This document shows, piece by piece, positions 47,930-57,478 of a stretch of 64,000 nt of DNA. The position numbers were made by a program, and so were the translations under genes. The DNA is from Clostridiales bacterium (GTDB lineage Bacteria; Bacillota; Clostridia; Peptostreptococcales; Anaerovoracaceae), in assembly GCA_015058275.1 (NCBI GenBank), contig SVCQ01000003.1:1-64000 (forward strand), given 5' to 3'. The notes under the pieces are model-generated. The model was given only the letters and a program-made list of their open reading frames with translations, was not told the origin of the DNA and did not search any database. How positions within the stretch are numbered: position 1 is the first letter of the stretch; every line of letters starts with the position of its first letter.

Positions 47930-49195
47930 TTATTCTTCTCTTCTTTCGAATCCGTGGTAGTAAGCGTGGACCAGCGTACGGTATCCCCTGCGCTGCATCT
48001 CCTTATACCTTACTCTGTATTTTGCGTTTGTCTTCTTACCGCTGCCCGCTATGCGTATGCAGTCCTGGGCGCAGCTGTCCAGGCGCCTCAGGCTGTCAGG
48101 CCTTGTCAGCACCCCGAACGCCCAGTCGACCCAGTTGAGTTCGTTCTCATCTCTACGCATACCAAAGAAGTAGCGGTCTATGCGGTCGATCATCCGCTGC
48201 ATCGACTCCTCTCTGCTGATCCCGTATTTGGCCTGCCATCTGAGCAGCTTGTCTGCAAAGTGTCTGAACTTCCACTCGACCTTGCGCATCGAGGTCTCGG
48301 CTATGTCGAATTCTCCGTTCTCAAGCTGGAAGCCCAGGAGCTCGAACCTCTCTCCCGGAGATGTGATCGCGGTCTTGTCTTCGTTGAATTCAAGGCCCCT
48401 CTCTTTAAATTTACGCCCCAGTATCCTGTAAGCCTCGCGGGCCTGCTCCTCGGTCTCGGTAAACACCGCTATGTCATCCGCGAACCTGCAGTAATACGAA
48501 GCGTGCTCCCTTATTATATCATCAACATCGAGCAGGTATACGTTCTCAAAGAAGTTCGTCAGGGCGCATCCGCTGAGGGCCCCCGTATTACCATGTACGA
48601 GCTCCCCCTTTTCATAATACTCGCCCCTAGTAAGGAGGCGGTCAAAGAACCATAGCAGATCAGGATCCTTGTCCTTATATATATCAGTGAGCTGCTCCAT
48701 CAGGATATCCGCATCAACGTTATCGCCAAAGCTGTGTATATCCGTCTTGAGCACCCAGTGCGTCCTGTTGTAGCCTTGCTTCCTTATGTGTCTGAATATC
48801 CCCGCTATTGGCCTGCCGATCCTGAACGAATAAAGAGAATCGGAGAAGAGATAATCATGATCATGCATGACAAATGCCATGAGCTTGATTATCATGCTCT
48901 CCTCAGGCCTGAAGCGGTATACGGCGCGGCGCTTATCGGAATTCTTTTTGCGCAGAAGCACTCTCCGAGGTGCTTCAAAGTAGAAGTCTCTTTGTCTGAG
49001 CCTCTCGATATCGCGCTCGCAATCATCGCTGAGGATGTACCTTTCGAGCTCCCCGATCTCGGAATCCTTTGTGTTGTATGATGATCTCTTCCTCTCGAGG
49101 AAGGCCTCGCGGGTCTCCCTTTCGATCATCTTATCCAGAACCCTTATATACTCGTCCAAATCAGTTTGCTCTCCGCATGTTACGTTATAGAACAA
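47930..49195 (-). CDS. Reverse transcriptase (RNA-directed DNA polymerase), unclassified
   Basis: 421 aa; HWVLKTDIHSFGDNVD (motif A), GALSGCALTNFFENVYL, YCRFADDIAVFTETEEQA (xxDD box), NEDKTAI...FELLGFQLENG; no HNH domain recognised. Confidence 0.85.
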   Translation of the reverse strand: MFYNVTCGEQTDLDEYIRVLDKMIERETREAFLERKRSSYNTKDSEIGELERYILSDDCERDIERLRQRDFYFEAPRRVLLRKKNSDKRRAVYRFRPEESMIIKLMAFVMHDHDYLFSDSLYSFRIGRPIAGIFRHIRKQGYNRTHWVLKTDIHSFGDNVDADILMEQLTDIYKDKDPDLLWFFDRLLTRGEYYEKGELVHGNTGALSGCALTNFFENVYLLDVDDIIREHASYYCRFADDIAVFTETEEQAREAYRILGRKFKERGLEFNEDKTAITSPGERFELLGFQLENGEFDIAETSMRKVEWKFRHFADKLLRWQAKYGISREESMQRMIDRIDRYFFGMRRDENELNWVDWAFGVLTRPDSLRRLDSCAQDCIRIAGSGKKTNAKYRVRYKEMQRRGYRTLVHAYYHGFERREE

Positions 49196-49478
49196 TACGT
49201 CTCTTATCGGGATCAGATGACTGTCTGTAAAGCACGAACTTGCGCCCTATTGCCTGCACGAAATCCGCGCCCAGCTCGGATGCTATCTCGTTTGCCGTCT
49301 CCTTCGGATCAAGCACCGCTCCGTCCTGTATCTGTACCTTTACAAGCTCGTGTGCCTCGAGGTAATCATCTATAGCCTTTATGACCGTAGGAGTTACCTC
49401 CTCTTTGCCTATCATAACACATGGCTTTATGCCCTGCGCCATTTTCTTAAGCTCGCTGCGTTCTCTTCCTGTGATCAT
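49185..49478 (-). CDS. yhbY: YhbY family (CRM domain) RNA-binding protein
   Basis: 97 aa; ERSELKKMAQGIKPCVMIGKEEVTPTVIKAIDDYLEAHELVKVQI. Confidence 0.92.
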   Translation of the reverse strand: MITGRERSELKKMAQGIKPCVMIGKEEVTPTVIKAIDDYLEAHELVKVQIQDGAVLDPKETANEIASELGADFVQAIGRKFVLYRQSSDPDKRRIVL

Positions 49479-49515
49479 ATCTAAAATGCCTCCCGTGTCC
49501 TGTCTGTATCATGTA

Positions 49516-50061
49516 TCAGCTGTCCTTACCGTTTCCGTCCCTGTCCCTTGACTCCTTCCACACAAGATCGTATATCAGAGGATCACGAAGGAGATGTCTC
49601 CACACTGTCGTCGTGGCCCTGACGAATCTCTCATCCAGCTCCGCTTCGTCCTCTATCATGGGACAGACATATGGCAGTTCGAAGTCGTTGAATATCATGT
49701 GAAGCCCGCCGTCCTCATCGAGGTGAGGCGTGAGCGGGAATGACCTGCACTGTATAGGTCTTAAGTGTCTCGGACACTCAGGCGGAGTCTTGCATCTGAC
49801 GAACCAGACCTTGCCCTGCCATGACTCGGGGAACTCATATTCGTTGGTTATGAGCGCCTCCCATGTCAGCCAGCCGTCATGCCTGTCGTGGATTTTGTCC
49901 TCTCCCGGCAGGAGCATCATGCCGAGGCTTTCGTCGAGCTCAGCGGCATTGCAGCAGGCCGAGCCGCATATAGTGCCGCATTCAAAAGGCACAGGCGATA
50001 CCCTGTCGAGCAGCCTGTATATAGCTCTGTATGTCCTTTTGCGTGTACTTCCCTTTATCAT
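49516..50061 (-). CDS. YkgJ-like Cys-cluster protein
   Basis: Start at MIKGSTRKRTYRAIYRLLDRVSPVPFECGTICGSACC; scattered Cys motifs (PPECPRHLRPIQCRSFPLTP). Confidence 0.7.
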   Translation of the reverse strand: MIKGSTRKRTYRAIYRLLDRVSPVPFECGTICGSACCNAAELDESLGMMLLPGEDKIHDRHDGWLTWEALITNEYEFPESWQGKVWFVRCKTPPECPRHLRPIQCRSFPLTPHLDEDGGLHMIFNDFELPYVCPMIEDEAELDERFVRATTTVWRHLLRDPLIYDLVWKESRDRDGNGKDS

Positions 50062-50119
50062 GGCGTTTTTCCTTGCAAGTATAACCCATATGACTGCAAA
50101 AATCACTCGATACGGGCAC

Positions 50120-50146
50120 AAAAAAACCGGTGCGCACAGCACCGGT
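50120..50146 (-). terminator. Terminator downstream of the GntR-ABC operon
   Basis: Minus strand ACCGGTGC-TGTGC-GCACCGGT-TTTTTT. Confidence 0.85.
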
Positions 50147-50172
50147 CTGATTTAAGCATATCTATACTGTCA

Positions 50173-50967
50173 TTATGCGAGATTGAGATGCTTCTCCATG
50201 AGGTACTTGCAGACAAAGAAGTATACTGCCGAGAATGCCAGCGTCATGAGCATTGCCGGGATGAACAGTCTGTTGAACATCAGTATCCCGTCCGGCCCAT
50301 AGAGATCCGCATTGTATTCACCCTGCATCATTACCTGTGTGAACACCGGGACCACTCCCGCAATGATCCTGCCGAGAGCGCCCTCGAACATGAGCACTAC
50401 TATGTATGCGCCTATGGAAGCGAGCGTCGTGTGGTTCTGAGCCTGATGCCCGATCGTTATGGCTGCGTATATCTGCATCACCATCTTCACTATCCCCGCT
50501 ATCATGATCAGCAGGAATTCGAAGGCGTATAGCCAGAAGCGCTTCGGCACTTCGATATTCGCCATGTCATATCCTTCAAAGCCCGTCGTAATGCCTATGC
50601 CCAGCAGTACCAGCAGGCCGGTCAGAAGAGCTACCAGCATGGTCACGGTCACCCATATCACGGCGGATATGAGCTTGTTGCCTATGTGAGCCGATACGCT
50701 CACAGGCAGTACGTGGCTGAAATAGCCTTCATCGTCGAGCAGACTCGTGCTGTATCTCTGGATTATCATCACGACCGACAGCACCATTATCGCCACAGTT
50801 ACTCCCACGTAGAGCAGTATGCTGAGTATCGCCATGAGATCGGATTTAGAAGCCGATGCCTGAGTGCCTATCCCGAGTATGATCGCCGTCACGGCCCATG
50901 CCGCATACATCGGCAGCAGCTTGCGTCCCATTGCCGGGAGCTCGTATTTCAAGAGTTTAGCTAACAT
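50173..50967 (-). CDS. ABC transporter permease (ABC-2 type)
   Basis: 264 aa, 6 TM; operonic with ATPase and GntR regulator. Confidence 0.8.
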   Translation of the reverse strand: MLAKLLKYELPAMGRKLLPMYAAWAVTAIILGIGTQASASKSDLMAILSILLYVGVTVAIMVLSVVMIIQRYSTSLLDDEGYFSHVLPVSVSAHIGNKLISAVIWVTVTMLVALLTGLLVLLGIGITTGFEGYDMANIEVPKRFWLYAFEFLLIMIAGIVKMVMQIYAAITIGHQAQNHTTLASIGAYIVVLMFEGALGRIIAGVVPVFTQVMMQGEYNADLYGPDGILMFNRLFIPAMLMTLAFSAVYFFVCKYLMEKHLNLA

Positions 50968-51656
50968 TTGAACACCTCCCTGAAGAGTCCGTCTATGCTC
51001 TCGCCTTTTTCCTCACGGATCTCATCCGCAGCCTTGTGGAGCACCACTCTTCCTTCTTTCAGGAATATGACATCATCCAGAACGGATTCGATGTCGGATA
51101 TCAGATGCGTCGAAATGATCACGACGGCATCTTCGTTGTAATTTGAGATTATCGTCTTGAGTATGTAGTCGCGCGTCGCAGGGTCCACTCCTCCGATAGG
51201 CTCATCGAGCAGATATACCTCCGCCCTTCTTGCCATCACCAGGCAGAGCTGCAGCTTCTCCTTGGTGCCCTTCGACATCTTCTTCATGGCCTGCTTGCGG
51301 TCGATCCCGAGATCATCCAGCATCGCTTCAGCCCTGACCCTGTCGAAGTCTTCAAAGAAGTCCGCGTACATGCCTATGAGCTGATCCGTTGTCATGTAGT
51401 CAGGAAGCGCGTTCCTGTCCGGCAGATACGCCACGATCTTTTTGGTCTCGACGCCCGGCGCATTGCCTTTGATCCTCACTCTGCCGGATGTCGGCTGGAG
51501 AAGCCCGTTCAGTATCTTTATAAGAGTAGTCTTGCCGGAACCGTTAGGCCCGAGCAGCCCCACAATGCGGCCCGGCTCAAGTGATATGCTTATATCATCA
51601 AGGGCAGTCAGGCTGCCGAAGTTCCTGGTGAGACCGTTTATCTCAATTATTGCCAT
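50961..51656 (-). CDS. ABC transporter ATP-binding protein
   Basis: 231 aa; LLGPNGSGKTTLIKILNG, VYLLDEPIGGVDPATRDYI. Confidence 0.93.
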   Translation of the reverse strand: MAIIEINGLTRNFGSLTALDDISISLEPGRIVGLLGPNGSGKTTLIKILNGLLQPTSGRVRIKGNAPGVETKKIVAYLPDRNALPDYMTTDQLIGMYADFFEDFDRVRAEAMLDDLGIDRKQAMKKMSKGTKEKLQLCLVMARRAEVYLLDEPIGGVDPATRDYILKTIISNYNEDAVVIISTHLISDIESVLDDVIFLKEGRVVLHKAADEIREEKGESIDGLFREVFKC

Positions 51657-51671
51657 GTCTCTTACCTCCTG

Positions 51672-52037
51672 CTATAACGCGGCCGTCCACTTTTTGACGG
51701 CTGCCTTGATCTGATCATCGTCCATGCCTATCTTGCGGAGCTTTCCGGTCAGTTCATCAAAGTACCTGGCCGCAAGCTCCTCATGAAGACCCGACAGCAC
51801 GGACTCATCCTTGGTAACAAATCGTCCGCTCGTACGCTCAGAATAGACAAGCCCCCTGCGCTCGAGCTCCGCAAGAGCCCTCTGCATCGTGTTGGGGTTG
51901 ACGCCCGCATCCAGCGCGAGATCACGCACCGAAGGAAGCTTGTCGCCCGGCGCGTATGCACTTGATGCGATGCGCATGGTCATCTCATCTATTATCTGAG
52001 AGTAGATCGGGATACCGTTTTTAAAATTCCATTCCAT
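51672..52037 (-). CDS. GntR family transcriptional regulator (YtrA-like)
   Basis: 121 aa; PIYSQIIDEMTMRIASSAYAPGDKLPSVRDLALDAGVNPNTMQRALAELERRGLV. Confidence 0.93.
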   Translation of the reverse strand: MEWNFKNGIPIYSQIIDEMTMRIASSAYAPGDKLPSVRDLALDAGVNPNTMQRALAELERRGLVYSERTSGRFVTKDESVLSGLHEELAARYFDELTGKLRKIGMDDDQIKAAVKKWTAAL

Positions 52038-52159
52038 AGCCGTGTCCCTTTGTAATGATCTTAGGTATAGTTTGCAAACTAAAAGTGTATTATTGTATTA
52101 ACTGATTAATACAATAATACACTTTGCTTTATCTGTCAAGCCCCCATAGGGAAAATTAT

Positions 52160-53332
52160 TTATGCCGCGTCTTTGAGCTCCTCTGCATCATCCTGCGATG
52201 TGCCTGCGCTTCTCTCCTTGTACTGGACAGCAGCCTTGGTGATACCCTCAGGATAGATGGCCTTGAAGTCGCTCTTCATAGATATCGGAGTATATCCCAT
52301 TGCAGACCACTCAGCGGATTTCTCTTCCCAGCTCTGGCTGCCCCACTCTCTTTCGCTGTCATCGGCTACGAGCATATACGCCTGAGCGGGATATGGATTC
52401 CTGCTGTCTATGGTGTAGTTCATCATGCTCGTGTCGCTGCCGCTGTTGCCGAATGCCAGGACCGGCCTGCGTCCTATCTCTCTTTCGATATATATGGACT
52501 TATTGCCGTTTAGATTCTTTTGTATGAAGCCTCCTGTCAGCACCAGCTCATCGCCGTTCTCGTACTTGAAGTCCATGTTGGAGGATACATCCTCGTATCC
52601 CCTCTGCTTGACCTCAAAGTCCGTTCCGATGATGTGATCGCTGGTCACGTATTTACTTATAGGCGAGCTGCTGATGATCGCACGCGTAGTCGTCCTCTCG
52701 GTGCCGCTCATGACGTAAATGGTGAAGCCGTTGTCATAGAGATACTCCACGAGCTCTGTCATCGGCAGGTAGAAGCCGTCGATGTATCTCATGTTGTTGA
52801 AGCTGTCGGTCTTCCTCTGTCCGAATTCCTTGGCATAGGCCGAAAATTCCTCGACAGTCATGCCTGCATAAGCCTTGGCGAAGTTCCTTGCGAGAGACTC
52901 ATCCGCCGTGTATCCCGGCTTGATGGCTGTCGCCGTCTCCCTGAGTTCATCAGACACCTTGTCAGGATGATCGTCCAGGCAGTACTCGATGAACATCATG
53001 GTATCGAAATATGTATAGAAGGTCTCGCATGTGAGAGTGCCGTCCATGTCAAAGACAGCTATGCGGTCCTCGACAGGTATGAAGTTCTCCGCATCATCCG
53101 GATCAGTCACCATTTCGACATAATCCCTTAGCTGCTGCGCAGGAGCGGAGTCCTCAGCCCAGTACTCGGTCAGGGCCGTGCCTCTTGTCTTGGTATCTTC
53201 GTCCCAGGTGAACTTAACTACACCCGTAGCAGCGAGTATGAGGCAGATAACGAGCAGCGCGGCAGCTGCTCCACCTGCAAATATGAGTATCTTTTTGCTG
53301 TTTTCGTTTATTATCTTGTTGCTTTCTTCCAT
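52160..53332 (-). CDS. HAD-superfamily hydrolase, membrane-anchored
   Basis: 390 aa; N-terminal TM; AVFDMDGTLTCETFYTYFD motif; LAFGNSGSDTSMM. Confidence 0.82.
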   Translation of the reverse strand: MEESNKIINENSKKILIFAGGAAAALLVICLILAATGVVKFTWDEDTKTRGTALTEYWAEDSAPAQQLRDYVEMVTDPDDAENFIPVEDRIAVFDMDGTLTCETFYTYFDTMMFIEYCLDDHPDKVSDELRETATAIKPGYTADESLARNFAKAYAGMTVEEFSAYAKEFGQRKTDSFNNMRYIDGFYLPMTELVEYLYDNGFTIYVMSGTERTTTRAIISSSPISKYVTSDHIIGTDFEVKQRGYEDVSSNMDFKYENGDELVLTGGFIQKNLNGNKSIYIEREIGRRPVLAFGNSGSDTSMMNYTIDSRNPYPAQAYMLVADDSEREWGSQSWEEKSAEWSAMGYTPISMKSDFKAIYPEGITKAAVQYKERSAGTSQDDAEELKDAA

Positions 53333-53347
53333 GTCTCTTGATCCCCT

Positions 53348-54706
53348 CTAGTTCTTGAGGCTCTGGAGAGGTGCAGGTATGCGTCCGCCGCGGTTTATCA
53401 TGACAGACGGCGACTTCGTGCGCAGCTTCATCACAGGGCCGTATCCGAGCAGGCCGCCGAAGTCGAGTTCCTCGCCCTCCTTAAGGCCTATAGCCGGTAT
53501 GACTCTGACTGCCGTGGTCTTGGAGTTCACCATGCCTATGGCAGCCTCGTCGGCTATTATCGCGGATATCACATCGGCAGGCGTATCTCCCGGAATGACT
53601 ATCATGTCAAGGCCGACCGAGCATACGGCCGTCATGGCCTCGAGCTTCTCTATGGAGAGAGTCCCCTCTCTCGAAGCATCGATCATGCCTGCATCCTCGC
53701 TCACCGGTATGAAGGCTCCGGAGAGTCCTCCTACGGCAGATGATGCCATGACTCCGCCCTTTTTGACTGCGTCATTGAGCATCGCAAGCGCCGCTGTGGT
53801 GCCGTGAGCTCCTACCTGTTCGAGTCCTATCTCCTCGAGTATGTGAGCGACCGAATCGCCTATAGCAGGCGTAGGGGCAAGCGACAGGTCAACTATGCCG
53901 AACGGCACTCCGAGTACCGAAGCCGCTTCCGAGCCTACCAGCTGTCCTACTCTTGTGATCTTGAAGGCGGTCTTTTTGATAGTCTCGGCGACTACATCAA
54001 GAGGCGCGTCCTTCGGCATGTCTGCCAGCACCGATCTTACTACTCCAGGGCCGGAGACTCCTACGCTCAGTACAGTATCGGCCTCGCCCACTCCGTGGAA
54101 GGCTCCCGCCATGAACGGATTGTCCTCGACGGCGTTGCAGAAGACGACGAGCTTGGCTGCTCCTATGCACTGCCTCTCAGCTGTCAGCTCGGCTGCCTGC
54201 CTGACCTTTTGTCCCATCAGCCTTACGGCGTCCATGTTGATTCCGGCTCTTGTGGATCCCACATTTACAGACGAACATACGAGCTCCGTCTCACAAAGAG
54301 CCTGGGGTATGGATTCGATCAGCGCCAGATCTCCTGCGCTGAAGCCCTTCTGGACGAGGGCCGAGTAGCCGCCTATGAAGTCCACGCCTATCTCGTGGGC
54401 CGCGCGGTCAAGAGTGCGCGCATATTTGACCGGATCTCCTCCCGATACTCCCGCGAGCATCGCTATCGGCGTCACCGACACGCGCTTGTTGACTACAGGG
54501 ATGCCGTACTTGTCGCGTATGTCATCGCCGGTGCGGACGAGATCGCCCGCCAGCCTGCAGATCTTGTCATATACCTTTGTGCACGACTTGTCTGTATCCG
54601 GATCCGCACAGTCGAGCAGGGATATGCCCATGGTGATGGTGCGGATATCCAGATTGTTGTCTCTTATCATGGAGATGGTCTCCATGATGTCATTGGTGTT
54701 ATACAT
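53348..54706 (-). CDS. PFL family protein (DUF711/UPF0210)
   Basis: 452 aa; [54 protein letters not shown]. Confidence 0.9.
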   Translation of the reverse strand: MYNTNDIMETISMIRDNNLDIRTITMGISLLDCADPDTDKSCTKVYDKICRLAGDLVRTGDDIRDKYGIPVVNKRVSVTPIAMLAGVSGGDPVKYARTLDRAAHEIGVDFIGGYSALVQKGFSAGDLALIESIPQALCETELVCSSVNVGSTRAGINMDAVRLMGQKVRQAAELTAERQCIGAAKLVVFCNAVEDNPFMAGAFHGVGEADTVLSVGVSGPGVVRSVLADMPKDAPLDVVAETIKKTAFKITRVGQLVGSEAASVLGVPFGIVDLSLAPTPAIGDSVAHILEEIGLEQVGAHGTTAALAMLNDAVKKGGVMASSAVGGLSGAFIPVSEDAGMIDASREGTLSIEKLEAMTAVCSVGLDMIVIPGDTPADVISAIIADEAAIGMVNSKTTAVRVIPAIGLKEGEELDFGGLLGYGPVMKLRTKSPSVMINRGGRIPAPLQSLKN

Positions 54707-54739
54707 TGTATGTCTGACCTCTCTTCTTAAGTGCTGATC

Positions 54740-55015
54740 CTAGATGCTGTGCATTGAATTGAAGATGTTCTCGTGCATCACGTGAATCTCCATGCCCGGC
54801 AGCCTGTCCTTGAGTTCGCTCTCAAGGCCCGGTATATTGCCCTCCATGGATGAGATATCTATCAGCATGTTCATCGTGAAGTACTCGTCCATTACGATCT
54901 GGGATACCTGCACGATGCTGGCCTTCGCCTCAGCTATCGCTGTCGCGACCCTGGCGAGTATGCCGATGTCGTTCTTTCCTACCACCGTTACAACGGCCTG
55001 TTCTTTTTTGTCCAT
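54740..55015 (-). CDS. ACT domain protein (UPF0237)
   Basis: 91 aa; AVVTVVGKNDIGILARVATAIAEAKASIVQVSQIVMDEYFTM. Confidence 0.92.
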   Translation of the reverse strand: MDKKEQAVVTVVGKNDIGILARVATAIAEAKASIVQVSQIVMDEYFTMNMLIDISSMEGNIPGLESELKDRLPGMEIHVMHENIFNSMHSI

Positions 55016-55050
55016 TCCTGAATTCTCCTCTTAAATAATTACTGTATGCT

Positions 55051-55206
55051 TTGAACGCTCCTCCACTTAGTCTGGCGACTTGAAGTGGGGGATTCCTGCT
55101 TCATCGAGAACCGCGCTCGCTCCTTGGAGCTAGCGTCTCACATTCTCTCGACAGGCTTGAATTCCCGTGCGACCCACGGTATTTGTTTTAACTTATATGT
55201 TTTGCC
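55051..55206 (-). ncRNA. TnpB omegaRNA scaffold / element right end
   Basis: Minus strand downstream of tnpB: GAATCCCCCACTTCAAGTCGCCAGACTAAGTGGAGGAGCGTTCAA, resembling IS200/IS605 right ends and ISDra2 omegaRNA 3' ends (...TTCAA + guide). Confidence 0.65.
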
Positions 55207-56310
55207 TCAGGATGCGAGCATCTCAAGGCCTTTGGCTAGTATGTTGACCGCGGCATTCACGTCGCGGTCATGTACTGCTCCGCATTCCGGACATGTCCAG
55301 GCGCGTATCGACAGGTCTTTCACTTTGCTGTTCTGACTGCCGCAGCAGCTGCATAGCTGACTCGACGGATATGTCTTCGGCACCCTGATCAGTATCCCTC
55401 CATGATCTTCCATCTTGTACTCAAGCTTGCGGAACAACTCACTCCATGATGCGTCGGATATCGACTTTGCAAGTCTGTGGTTTCTCATCATTCCTTTCAC
55501 GTTCAGATCCTCTATACAGACGACTTGGTTATCGTTCGCCAGTCTATGTGTCATCTTATGCTGGAAGTCATTCCTGATGTCCGCCACTTTCTCGTGTTCT
55601 CTTGCCAGTCTTTTCCTTGCCTTCTCTCTGTTCTTCGATCCCTTCGCCTTCCGAGACAGTGACCGCTGTAGTCTCCTGATTCGCTTCTCATGCTTTGTCA
55701 GCGTCTTAGGGTTCATGATCTTATTACTATTTGAATCTGTGCACAGATCGGTGAGTCCTGCGTCTATACCCAGCATGCCGCCCTTGTTTGGAAGGATCTC
55801 ATATTCCTCTTCCACCTGGAGTGATATGTAGTATCTCCCGCTTGCAGTCCTCGTCACTGTCGCACCGGTGATGCGTCCTTCGAATGTTCTTGTGTTGACG
55901 ATCTTCACTCTCCCTGCCTTTGGCAGTTTTATGTGATTGCCTTCTATGCGGATGCTGTTATTGTTATTCATCGTACGGTAGCTCTGTACTGACCTTTTCT
56001 TCTTGAACTTCGGATAGTCGGATCTTTTCTTGAAGAAGTTCTGATACGCATTGTCCAGATGTCTCAGGCTCTGCTGCAGCGCACTGCTGTCTGCTTCTTT
56101 CAGCCATTCCTTTTCTTTCTTGAGTTCATTTGCAAGCTCCCTAGAGGTTTCACTAAATGACATGGTGTCATGCCATTCTTCCCACGTTGCTTTTCTTTTC
56201 GCAAGGTAGTGATTATACACAAAGCGGCAGCAACCGAAGTTCTTCGAAAAGAACTCCCGTTGCTCTTTATTTGGATATGCACGATATTTGTATCCTCTTT
56301 TTCGCACCAT
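55207..56310 (-). mobile_element. tnpB: IS200/IS605-type (IS1341-like) TnpB RNA-guided nuclease, no TnpA in window
   Basis: 367 aa; RuvC residues in GIDAGLTDL, CIEDLNVKGM, HDRDVNAAVNIL; zinc ribbon CSCCGSQNS...CPECG. Confidence 0.93.
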
Positions 56311-56325
56311 GATATACCTCCGAAC

Positions 56326-56364
56326 TTATGTTCTATTATATCACGGAACCTCAGTGTTTTCAAG
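56326..56364 (-). promoter_or_regulatory. Promoter of tnpB (approximate coordinates)
   Basis: Minus strand TTGAAA-N17-TATAAT upstream of GGAGG SD. Confidence 0.6.
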
Positions 56365-56542
56365 GGTTTTAGTCCTGCAATTATTTCGCCGAAAACTGCC
56401 TGAATGCGCCAAACTAGGAGCAATTTTGTGCTTTCTGCGACCCTGCGGGACGATCATTACTGTTCTGACGATTTTCACAAAAGCATCCCTCAACCATATG
56501 CCGGGATCCTGATCTTAGCTGCGGTCCGGGCGATTCATCCCA

Positions 56543-57469
56543 CTACCTACAGAGGATAGGGGCTTTCTCGCCTATTTTATGGTAAACGAAGACCTCATGG
56601 ATCTCCTCATCATAGCCATCGTAAAAGCCCTTAGGCATCCCCTTCACTATCCTCGCGCCTCTGTTGTAGCTGATCAGCATCTGATCATTGGCGCGGTCAA
56701 AGGATATGCCCTCTATCTCTCCCTGGCGGGTGACATCGTCGAGGGTCTTCTCTAGGGAGACCTCAAATTCATCGAGGGAGACATCCGCCCTGCATTTATA
56801 CACATGATCCGGAGCATCATCATCCGCATCACCGTCATCGGATGTTATGTACAGGAAGCCGTCTTTATATGCTACTCCCTGTATCAGCTGAGGCGGCTTG
56901 TCCATGCGGTACCTGCCGAGATACTCTCCGCTCTCAAGATCATACCTGTAAAGATAGCTGCCGCTCTCACCCTCAGCCCAGGAGCACATCCACATCGAAG
57001 CGTTATCAGGATCGACCGCTATGCCCGAGACCTCAGTCTGGCCGCTTGCAGGATCGAACATGTAAGTGCGCTTAAGCTCAAGCGTATCCGCATCATAGAC
57101 AGCCATCTGGATGTTGGATGCCTCGCCGTCCATGAAGTACTCTACGCCTGCGTATATCTCACCCTTGTACACATCGATGTCTCCGATGTGATTGACCTCG
57201 GCGTCGAATGCGGTGAAGGGTTCAGTCTGCGTCCTGACGAGTTTCCAGTCGGCGTCATAGACAGACAGTGTAGTACTGCCGCTGACGTAGTACATGCCTT
57301 CCTCACATGCTATGCCCTGCCTGCCGTCCACGGCGTGTGAGGATACAGGAACATAGACGCGCTCTTTGGTATCCGCCTCTCCGCTGCCGGATGAGCAGGC
57401 GCTCATGCCGAAGGCCGGGACCATCAATGCGGCTATCACTAATGTCAGTAGTCTTTTGGTGTTCTTCAT
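56543..57469 (-). CDS. Putative lipoprotein, beta-propeller-like
   Basis: 308 aa; signal peptide with possible lipobox (GMSACSSGSGE); repeated YDAD/YRYDLESGEYLGRY segments. Confidence 0.65.
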   Translation of the reverse strand: MKNTKRLLTLVIAALMVPAFGMSACSSGSGEADTKERVYVPVSSHAVDGRQGIACEEGMYYVSGSTTLSVYDADWKLVRTQTEPFTAFDAEVNHIGDIDVYKGEIYAGVEYFMDGEASNIQMAVYDADTLELKRTYMFDPASGQTEVSGIAVDPDNASMWMCSWAEGESGSYLYRYDLESGEYLGRYRMDKPPQLIQGVAYKDGFLYITSDDGDADDDAPDHVYKCRADVSLDEFEVSLEKTLDDVTRQGEIEGISFDRANDQMLISYNRGARIVKGMPKGFYDGYDEEIHEVFVYHKIGEKAPILCR

Positions 57470-57478
57470 GATATCTGA

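Noticed and set aside
47769-49195. Diversity-generating retroelement or group II intron
   Set aside because: No TR/VR repeat pair, C-type-lectin target, accessory protein or intron domain V hairpin was seen; RT motif 4 does not look DGR-like. A computed repeat search would be decisive.
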